DNA of 9,328 bases from assembly GCA_003241475.1 (NCBI GenBank), contig QFQB01000083.1, positions 1-9,328 on the forward strand. The letters are read 5' to 3'. Every line of letters begins with the position of its first letter. Position 1 is the first letter of the stretch. The notes under the pieces were generated by a model that had not been told where the DNA came from, searched no databases, and saw only the letters and a program-made list of their open reading frames with translations. Of the stretch, positions 1 to 4,480 are shown in pieces. The DNA comes from Micavibrio aeruginosavorus (GTDB lineage: Bacteria > Pseudomonadota > Alphaproteobacteria > Micavibrionales > Micavibrionaceae). The translations under genes and the position numbers were made by a program.

Positions 1-51
1 AAGCCGATCGATTTCGTCACATCCGAGATCAAGGCAATCTTGAAGAAGTAG
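1..51 (+). CDS. adk: Adenylate kinase, C-terminal end (partial)
   Basis: Frame 1 is open from the window edge to a TAG at 49-51 and encodes 16 residues, KPIDFVTSEIKAILKK. This resembles the last helix of adenylate kinase, where a V-T-x-E-I pattern close to the C-terminus is common. The enzyme interconverts ATP+AMP and 2 ADP in the cytoplasm. Its position just upstream of rpsM fits the secY-adk-rpsM order usual in alphaproteobacteria. With so few residues visible the call depends heavily on context. The catalytic parts (P-loop, NMP-binding and LID domains) lie outside the window. Confidence 0.7.
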   Translation, partial: KPIDFVTSEIKAILKK

Positions 52-56
52 GGACC

Positions 57-230
57 ATGGGCGTGCAGAAGACAGTGAAGGTTGTTCAACTAAAGCTGGA
101 TCTGGATGCCGCCGCCGCCCACGATATGCTCCGCGTTGCGCGCTGGGAAAAAGCCTCCGAGGGCGCATCTCGTCCGTTGACCGAAAATGGTAGCCGCGCC
201 GTGCATCAGTTGCCCCTGCGGACCCCCTAA
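57..230 (+). CDS. Possible small protein, 57 aa, between adk and the rpsM promoter
   Basis: An ATG five bases after the adk stop opens a 57-codon frame ending at TAA 228-230. The protein begins MGVQKTVKVVQLKLDLDA and ends HQLPLRTP. I do not recognise it. In favour of coding: tight spacing to adk, and by hand count roughly two thirds of codons end in G or C, like the neighbouring real genes. Against: only a weak ribosome binding site (GGGA three bases before the ATG), short length and no recognisable domain. It ends 19 bases before the -35 hexamer of the next promoter, so it would be the last gene of the upstream transcript. The alternative is an untranslated adk 3' region. Confidence 0.3.
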   Translation: MGVQKTVKVVQLKLDLDAAAAHDMLRVARWEKASEGASRPLTENGSRAVHQLPLRTP

Positions 231-249
231 AAACCCCAAAAAACACTTG

Positions 250-278
250 TTGACACAAGGGCTTAGACTTCCTATATT
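250..278 (+). promoter_or_regulatory. Strong sigma-70-type promoter for the rpsM-rpsK-rpoA-rplQ unit
   Basis: A perfect -35 hexamer TTGACA (250-255) is separated by exactly 17 bases from TATATT (273-278), which differs from the consensus -10 at one position. Transcription would start around 284-286, giving a leader of about 115 bases before rpsM. The -35 hexamer lies in a perfect dyad, CTTGT (246-250), TGAC, ACAAG (255-259), which could be an operator or coincidence. The promoter probably lets the rpsM-rplQ genes be transcribed independently of the upstream ribosomal cluster. The call rests on sequence match only. Confidence 0.8.
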
Positions 279-315
279 GCGGCAAATCTTAAAGCCCTAC
301 TAGTCTATGTTTTTA

Positions 316-395
316 TTGTAAGCATCTGATTTACAAGGCTTTTTGATGGTGTACAGACTGGAATTACGGTCTGGATAATATTGATCAAAAAGGAG
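316..395 (+). promoter_or_regulatory. Structured mRNA leader that can cover the rpsM ribosome binding site
   Basis: Three helices can be drawn in the leader. H1 pairs TTGTAA 316-321 with TTACAA 331-336 (9-base loop). H2 pairs CTTTTTGAT 339-347 with ATCAAAAAG 384-392 (9 bp, mostly A-U). H3, nested in H2, pairs CAGAC 354-358 with GTCTG 369-373. H2 takes in the first three bases (390-392) of the Shine-Dalgarno AAGGAG at 390-395, so its folding should compete with ribosome binding at the ATG 401. In E. coli, ribosomal protein S4 represses the equivalent operon through a pseudoknot at the rpsM start. Whether this leader plays a comparable role is inference, and its sequence does not resemble the E. 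coli element to my eye. Confidence 0.4.
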
Positions 396-400
396 AAACT

Positions 401-781
401 ATGGCTCGTCTTGCAGGGGTAAACGTACCCGACAACAAACGCGCGCTGATCTCGCTGACCTATGTCCACGGCATTGGTCGCTACTCGGCACGCCAAATTC
501 TGAAAGCAGTGGGGATTGATGAAACCCGCCGCATGAACTCGCTCACGGAAGAAGAACTGAACGCTATCCGTGCCGAGATCGACACAGACAAATACACGAT
601 CGAGGGCGATCTGCGCCGCGAAATCGCAATTAACATCAAGCGTCTGATGGACATGGCCTGCTACCGCGGCATCCGTCACCGTAAGCACCTGCCCGTTCGC
701 GGTCAGCGCACGAAAACAAATGCTCGCACCCGCAAAGGCCCTGCAAAGCCGATCGCTGGTAAGAAACAAGCGACGAAATAA
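401..781 (+). CDS. rpsM: 30S ribosomal protein S13
   Basis: The 126-residue product matches S13 over its full length. It starts MARLAGVNVPDNKRALISL, has the YVHGIGRYSARQIL helix-turn segment (about 22-35), the EGDLRREI and IKRLMDMACYRG region (about 68-90) and the highly conserved PVRGQRTKTNARTRKGP block (about 98-114). S13 sits in the head of the small subunit, contacts P-site tRNA through its basic tail and forms bridges to the 50S subunit. The tail continues eight or nine residues beyond E. coli S13, as usual in alphaproteobacteria. The start is fixed by the conserved N-terminus and by AAGGAG at 390-395. It is the first gene after the strong promoter, 13 bases before rpsK. Confidence 0.97.
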   Translation: MARLAGVNVPDNKRALISLTYVHGIGRYSARQILKAVGIDETRRMNSLTEEELNAIRAEIDTDKYTIEGDLRREIAINIKRLMDMACYRGIRHRKHLPVRGQRTKTNARTRKGPAKPIAGKKQATK

Positions 782-794
782 GGGAGCATAGACA

Positions 795-1181
795 ATGGCC
801 AAGCCAGTAAAAGCAGCAAAAAAAGTTAGAAAGAACATCACCACAGGTGTTGTTCACGTTAACGCATCCTTCAACAACACGCAGATCGTTATTTCCGATG
901 ATCAGGGCAACACGATTTCGTGGTCTTCCGCCGGAAAGATGGGCTTCAAAGGCTCGCGTAAATCCACGCCGTACGCCGCACAGATGGCAGCAGAAGATGC
1001 TGGCCGCGCTGCGCAGGAACACGGCATGAAAGATGTTTATGTCGAGATCAAAGGTCCAGGTTCGGGACGTGAATCCGCGCTCCGCGCTCTGTCGATCATC
1101 GGCCTCAACGTTCGCGCTATCAAGGACATCACGCCTGTTCCACACAACGGTTGCCGTCCTCCAAAGCGTCGCCGCGTGTAA
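795..1181 (+). CDS. rpsK: 30S ribosomal protein S11
   Basis: The 128-residue product aligns along its full length with S11. Landmarks are VHVNASFNNT (about 20-29), GFKGSRKSTPYAAQMAAE (about 51-68), the KGPGSGRES turn (about 86-94) and the invariant ending PVPHNGCRPPKRRRV. S11 lies in the platform of the small subunit near the mRNA exit and binds 16S rRNA near the E site. An AGGGAG at 781-786, overlapping the rpsM stop, is the likely ribosome binding site, so translation may be coupled to rpsM. A terminator-like hairpin follows the stop codon. Nothing looks truncated. Confidence 0.97.
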   Translation: MAKPVKAAKKVRKNITTGVVHVNASFNNTQIVISDDQGNTISWSSAGKMGFKGSRKSTPYAAQMAAEDAGRAAQEHGMKDVYVEIKGPGSGRESALRALSIIGLNVRAIKDITPVPHNGCRPPKRRRV

Positions 1182-1190
1182 TTATTCTAC

Positions 1191-1229
1191 GGTCGCACGG
1201 AGCGTTATGTTTCGTGCGACTTTTATTTT
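1191..1229 (+). terminator. Terminator-like hairpin between rpsK and rpoA (possible attenuator)
   Basis: GTCGCACG at 1192-1199 pairs perfectly with CGTGCGAC at 1213-1220. The stem continues inward with weaker pairs (1200-1203 against 1209-1212) to a 5-base loop. The stem is followed directly by TTTTATTTT (1221-1229), giving the layout of an intrinsic terminator ten bases after the rpsK stop. Because rpoA and rplQ follow in the same direction with no obvious promoter between, partial readthrough seems likely, lowering rpoA relative to rpsM/rpsK. Full termination would require an rpoA promoter that I cannot see. Confidence 0.6.
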
Positions 1230-1285
1230 CTAAACCAGAGGCCGGCTAAGAACCGGATGACGTTCACAAGAAAGGGAACTACCAA

Positions 1286-2308
1286 ATGATCCAGAAAAAC
1301 TGGCAAGAACTGATCAAGCCGCAAAAGATTGATATCGCACACGGCTCCAACACGAAAACAACCGGCAAAATCGTGGCTGAGCCGCTCGAGCGCGGCTTCG
1401 GCCTGACGCTGGGCAACGCCCTGCGCCGCATCCTGTTGTCCTCGCTGCAAGGCGCGGCCATCACCGCGATCCAGATCGACGGCGTTCTGCATGAATTCTC
1501 CTCCATCGAAGGCGTCCGCGAAGATGTGACCGATGTTGTCCTCAACGTAAAAGCCATCTCCGTGCGCATGCACGCCGAAGGCCCGAAACGCATGCGCGTC
1601 AATGCGGAAGGTCCATGCGAAGTGACCGCCGGCATGATCGAGGCAGGCGCCGACATCGAAATCATGAACCCCGACCTCGTGATCTGCACGCTGGACAAGG
1701 GCGCGAAATTCAACATGGAAATGACCGTCAACACGGGCAAAGGCTACCGTCCGGCAGCTCTGAACCGTCCGGAAGAAGCACCAGTCGGCCTGATCCCAGT
1801 CGATTCCGTCTTCTCGCCGGTCCGCAAAGTGTCCTACGAAATCGAAGACACCCGCGTCGGCCAGATCACAGACTACGACAAGCTGACGATGAACATCGAA
1901 ACGAACGGCGTTATCACGCCCGAAGACGCTGTTGCCTACGCAGCCCGCATCTTGCAAGACCAACTGCAAGTCTTCATCAACTTCGAAGAACCGGATGCGC
2001 AATCTTCTTCCGAAGAAGGCGAAGAGTTGCCGTTCAACCGCAATCTGCTACGCAAAGTGGACGAGCTTGAACTGTCCGTTCGTTCGGCAAACTGCCTGAA
2101 GAACGACAACATCGTTTACATCGGCGACCTGGTTCAAAAGTCCGAGAGCGATATGCTCCGCACGCCGAACTTCGGCCGCAAATCGCTGAACGAGATTAAA
2201 GAAGTTCTGACCAACATGGGTCTGCACCTTGGTATGCAGGTCGAAGGCTGGCCGCCAGAGAACATCGAAGATCTGGCAAAGCGTCTGGACGACCCGTTCA
2301 GCAACTAA
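1286..2308 (+). CDS. rpoA: DNA-directed RNA polymerase subunit alpha
   Basis: The 340-residue product has the normal length and domain layout. The N-terminal domain (about 1-233) carries EPLERGFGLTLGNALRRILL (32-51), which holds the paired arginines 47-48 of the assembly/dimer region, and IDGVLHEFSSIEGV (64-77). An acidic linker (about 233-250, EEPDAQSSSEEGEE) leads to the C-terminal domain (about 251-325). That domain has LELSVRSANCLK, whose Arg266 corresponds to E. coli Arg265, the UP-element/activator contact, and TPNFGRKSLNEIKEVL and GMQVEGWPP. Alpha dimerises to start core polymerase assembly and reads upstream promoter DNA and regulators. The ATG at 1286 is supported by AAGGGA at 1272-1277 and conserved NTD start spacing. 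The 104-base gap from rpsK contains the terminator-like hairpin. Confidence 0.98.
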   Translation: MIQKNWQELIKPQKIDIAHGSNTKTTGKIVAEPLERGFGLTLGNALRRILLSSLQGAAITAIQIDGVLHEFSSIEGVREDVTDVVLNVKAISVRMHAEGPKRMRVNAEGPCEVTAGMIEAGADIEIMNPDLVICTLDKGAKFNMEMTVNTGKGYRPAALNRPEEAPVGLIPVDSVFSPVRKVSYEIEDTRVGQITDYDKLTMNIETNGVITPEDAVAYAARILQDQLQVFINFEEPDAQSSSEEGEELPFNRNLLRKVDELELSVRSANCLKNDNIVYIGDLVQKSESDMLRTPNFGRKSLNEIKEVLTNMGLHLGMQVEGWPPENIEDLAKRLDDPFSN

Positions 2309-2312
2309 TTCT

Positions 2313-2340
2313 GGATGCCCCCGCGCAAGTGGGGGCTTCC
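2313..2340 (+). other. Stable GNRA-loop hairpin after rpoA
   Basis: GCCCCCGC (2317-2324) pairs with GTGGGGGC (2329-2336; one G-U pair) around a GCAA tetraloop, a GNRA loop. Three further pairs (GGA 2313-2315 with TCC 2338-2340) extend the stem past a single T-T mismatch. There is no T-run on either strand after the stem, so this is not a normal intrinsic terminator. It starts a few bases after the rpoA stop and ends just before the ribosome binding site of the next gene. It may act as an mRNA-stability or processing element, or reduce transcription of downstream genes. The function is inferred from form only. Confidence 0.5.
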
Positions 2341-2357
2341 AAAACAAGGAGTAGAAT

Positions 2358-2618
2358 ATGAAGCGATCTATGAATAGAAGTTCTGGTGATGAATACGCCA
2401 GAGTTACGCGTCAAATGAACGATCATATTCAATCCTTGAACGAACCGATTTCTGAATCTGGACGTGTCGCTTTCGACGTGGCTTCAAAATGGGGCGGATC
2501 TATCCCTCCCAGAATGGCCGAAGCGATTGCAAAGGCTGTTCGTGAACATGCCGGTGTGCCGGAAGATACTTCGGAAAAGAAATCAGTATTGGGATATTCT
2601 GTTCCAACTCTGAAATAG
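2358..2618 (+). CDS. Unrecognised 86-aa protein between rpoA and rplQ
   Basis: This is an intact frame with a very good ribosome binding site, AAGGAG at 2346-2351, six bases before the ATG. The protein is soluble and without a signal peptide or membrane segment. It has a polar start (MKRSMNRSSGDEYARV), a middle part with KWGGSIPPRMAEAIAKAV (about 44-61, probably one amphipathic helix after the double proline) and a polar tail ending GYSVPTLK. I do not recognise a family. Its codon use differs from its neighbours: by hand count about 36% of codons end in G or C, and three arginines use AGA. It sits inside a normally tight rpoA-rplQ junction, in the same direction, and would be co-transcribed. 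It may be a late arrival or lineage-specific gene. Confidence 0.72.
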   Translation: MKRSMNRSSGDEYARVTRQMNDHIQSLNEPISESGRVAFDVASKWGGSIPPRMAEAIAKAVREHAGVPEDTSEKKSVLGYSVPTLK

Positions 2619-2690
2619 GACACAATGTCCGCCCCCGTTTCCAATCGCAAGATGTCAACGGGTAATGAAATGGGACCGATGCGTCGGCCC
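2618..2690 (+). other. Run of small hairpins upstream of rplQ
   Basis: The 93-base spacer before rplQ can form three local stems: GGACA 2618-2622 with TGTCC 2626-2630 (3-base loop); CCCGTT 2634-2639 with AACGGG 2657-2662; and GGG-A-CCGA 2672-2679 with TCGG-CCC 2684-2690, which has a single bulged A and a four-base TGCG loop. The last stem ends eight bases before the rplQ Shine-Dalgarno AAAGGAG (2698-2704). No T-run follows any of them. The arrangement could tune rplQ translation or be chance. No promoter is evident in the spacer. Confidence 0.3.
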
Positions 2691-2711
2691 GCAATATAAA
2701 GGAGAACTGCC

Positions 2712-3218
2712 GTGAGACACGGAATGAAGCAACGCAAACTGAACCGCACATCGCAACACCGCACGGCGATGTTCGCCAACATGGCGGCTGCGCTGATCAA
2801 GCACGAACAAATCGTGACGACGCTGCCAAAAGCGAAAGAACTGAAGCCGATCGTTGAAAAACTGATCACGCTTGGCAAAAAAGGCGGCCTGTCCAATCGC
2901 CGTCTGGCCATTTCCCGCTTGCGCGACGAAGCGCAAGTGAAGAAATTGTTCGACACGCTGGCGCCGCGCTACGAAGACCGTCAGGGCGGTTATGCCCGCG
3001 TTCTGAAAGCCGGTTTCCGCTACGGCGACAATGCACCGATGGCCGTGATCGAACTGGTTGACCGCGATGAATCCGCTAAGGGTCAGGATTCCGGTCCTGA
3101 ATTCGTAGACAGCGATTTCGACGGCGCGGAAAAAGAAGAAGCCGGTAAAGCCGGTCCGAAGCCAGCCAAAAAGGCTCCGGCGAAAAAAGCTCCGGCCAAG
3201 AAAAAAGCCGCGGCTTAG
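2712..3218 (+). CDS. rplQ: 50S ribosomal protein L17 with extended C-terminal tail
   Basis: The first 120 residues or so match L17: MRHGMKQRKLNRTSQHR at the start, TTLPKAKELKPIVEKLITL (about 36-54), SNRRLAISRLRD (61-72) and YARVLKAGFRYGDNAPMA (94-111), then IELVDRD. L17 lies near the peptide exit side of the large subunit. The start is a GTG; the conserved MRHG beginning and the AAAGGAG at 2698-2704 fix it, rather than the ATG four codons later. At 168 residues it is longer than E. coli L17 (about 127). The extra tail has an acidic stretch (about 128-143), then alanine/lysine/proline repeats of the type KAPAKKAPAKKKAAA. Such tails are known from several alphaproteobacterial L17 proteins. It is the last gene of the transcription unit. 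Confidence 0.96.
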   Translation: MRHGMKQRKLNRTSQHRTAMFANMAAALIKHEQIVTTLPKAKELKPIVEKLITLGKKGGLSNRRLAISRLRDEAQVKKLFDTLAPRYEDRQGGYARVLKAGFRYGDNAPMAVIELVDRDESAKGQDSGPEFVDSDFDGAEKEEAGKAGPKPAKKAPAKKAPAKKKAAA

Positions 3219-3233
3219 GTCTTCGACAAGAAC

Positions 3234-3270
3234 AAGAAAACCCCGCCAAAAGCGGGGTTTTTTGTTTTTA
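3234..3270. terminator. Bidirectional intrinsic terminator between rplQ and panB
   Basis: CCCCGC (3241-3246) pairs with GCGGGG (3252-3257) around CAAAA. The stem can be extended by AAAA (3237-3240) with TTTT (3258-3261). On the plus strand a T-rich run, TTTTTTGTTTTT, follows. On the minus strand the same stem is followed by TTTTCTTGTTCTT. It therefore suits both the rpsM-rplQ unit and the convergent panB, whose stop codons are only 70 bases apart. Confidence 0.92.
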
Positions 3271-3288
3271 TGGCAGATAAAAATCAGA

Positions 3289-4359
3289 TCAGTAATCCGT
3301 CGGCCGTTTGGTTGCGCGTAGCACGCCTTCAAAAACATTGATCGGCTTGTTTTCCTGCGCAGGCGAAGCAGGGCGCGCTTGAAGCGAGGGCATGGCGGGT
3401 CTGGCCGTCTTCGCCGTCCCCTGCATTGTCGGCGTGACGTCATCCTTGATCATAGGGGCGGGGGCAAGCGGCTCTTCTGTGCTGGATTTTGGGGCTGACA
3501 CGGCCGTAATATCCAAGGTGCCGGGGGCATTCGTCGGCATGATCGGCGCCTTGCTGTCCTGCAATCCGTATACATGCGCAGAGGATGGGAACACGCGGGA
3601 GCGAACATCCGCGGCGTAGGATTTTACGGCCTGCTCGATGGACACGGACAGCGATGCATATTCTTTGACGAATTTGGCTTTCTTGCCCGACGTCAGGCCC
3701 AGCATGTCATCGACCACAAGGATCTGTCCGTCGCATGCCGCGCTTGCGCCGATGCCGATCACGGGGCAGGTCACGGCGTTGACGACATCGCCCGCGATTT
3801 TTTCGGCGACGCCTTCCAGAACGATGGCATAGGCTCCAGCTTTCGCAACCGCCTTCGCATCTTCGATGATTTTTTGCGCGCTGATCTCGTCGCGCCCTTG
3901 CGCCTTGTAGCCGCCCAGCGAGTTCACCGATTGCGGCTGCAGTCCGATATGGCCCATCACAGGCACGCCGCGCTCGACAAGATAGTGAATCGTCTCCGCC
4001 ATCTCCGCGCCGCCCTCAAGCTTGACCGAAGACGCGCCCGTTTCGGACAGGATACGGGTGGCATTGCGGCAGGCGCTTTCCTTGCTGTCCTGATAGGAGC
4101 CAAAAGGCATATCGACGACGACCAGCGCATTTTTCGACGCACGCTGAACGCTACGCCCGTGACGGATCATCATGTCCATGTCGGCCTGCAACGTGCTGGG
4201 CTCGCCGTAGAGCACCATGGCCACGCTGTCGCCGACCAGCAGCACATCGCAATAAAGATCGAGAAGCTCTGCCACGGGCGCTGTATAGGCCGTCAGGCAG
4301 ACAAGGGGAGCGGAGCCGGCGCCCTTGCGGGCCATGATATCGGGAATGGTTTTGCGCAT
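3289..4359 (-). CDS. panB: 3-methyl-2-oxobutanoate hydroxymethyltransferase with long C-terminal tail
   Basis: PanB transfers a one-carbon unit from 5,10-methylene-tetrahydrofolate to 2-oxoisovalerate, giving ketopantoate for pantothenate and CoA. The (beta/alpha)8 core spans about 1-266. Visible motifs are LLVGDSVAMVLYG (metal ligand Asp44), VVVDMPFGSYQ (Asp83), VKLEGG (Lys113, Glu115), MGHIGLQPQS (His137), VLEGV (Glu182, base) and IGIGASAACDGQILVVDD. These line up with E. coli Asp45, Asp84, Lys112, Glu114, His136 and Glu181. I chose the ATG at 4357-4359 because the usual PanB start follows and AAGG lies eight bases upstream; a start at 4416 would add 19 atypical residues. After VYGL (266) comes a tail of about 90 residues rich in Pro, Ala, Ser and Thr, not part of the usual enzyme. 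panC is not adjacent. Total length is 356 residues. Confidence 0.95.
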   Translation of the reverse strand: MRKTIPDIMARKGAGSAPLVCLTAYTAPVAELLDLYCDVLLVGDSVAMVLYGEPSTLQADMDMMIRHGRSVQRASKNALVVVDMPFGSYQDSKESACRNATRILSETGASSVKLEGGAEMAETIHYLVERGVPVMGHIGLQPQSVNSLGGYKAQGRDEISAQKIIEDAKAVAKAGAYAIVLEGVAEKIAGDVVNAVTCPVIGIGASAACDGQILVVDDMLGLTSGKKAKFVKEYASLSVSIEQAVKSYAADVRSRVFPSSAHVYGLQDSKAPIMPTNAPGTLDITAVSAPKSSTEEPLAPAPMIKDDVTPTMQGTAKTARPAMPSLQARPASPAQENKPINVFEGVLRATKRPTDY

Positions 4360-4428
4360 GGCGTTAACCTTACGCTCAAAAACGGCAAAAATCCACGAAA
4401 ACCAAGGCAAACCCACGGCAATTTGTGC

Positions 4429-4457
4429 TTGCTGAAAACGTCTTTATTTTCTATAAA
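4429..4457 (+). promoter_or_regulatory. Probable promoter for the 740-aa gene
   Basis: In the 121-base divergent gap between panB and the 740-residue gene, TTGCTG (4429-4434) and TATAAA (4452-4457) are spaced by 17 bases. Transcription would start near 4463-4465, leaving a leader of under 20 bases before the ATG at 4481, with GGCGGGGGA (4466-4474) as a G-rich ribosome binding region. No convincing panB promoter was found on the other strand. The rest of the gap carries two copies of ACGGCAA (4382-4388 and 4415-4421) and a related AAGGCAA (4403-4409), all in the same orientation. Confidence 0.5.
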
Positions 4458-4480
4458 ACAAGTCTGGCGGGGGATGATTT

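Noticed and set aside
299..304. ACTAGT palindrome in the rpsM leader
   Set aside because: A six-base palindrome is too short to interpret and no second copy was seen.
1223..2002. 259-codon open frame on the minus strand
   Set aside because: Lies fully opposite rpoA, has no recognisable domain, and is explained by codon bias of the real gene.
2313..2340. Intrinsic terminator after rpoA
   Set aside because: The stem is strong but lacks a T-run on both strands, so it is recorded as a hairpin of unknown role.
2724..2726. ATG start for rplQ four codons inside
   Set aside because: L17 proteins begin MRH followed by a basic segment. The GTG at 2712 gives this and has the better-spaced AAAGGAG.
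2655..3443. 262-codon open frame on the minus strand
   Set aside because: Spans the bidirectional terminator and lies opposite rplQ. The Phe/Arg-rich sequence is a shadow of the lysine-rich L17 tail.
4360..4416. Longer panB with a start at 4416
   Set aside because: The 19 extra residues (MGLPWFSWIF...) are not typical of PanB, and a good ribosome site precedes the internal ATG at 4359, where family proteins begin.
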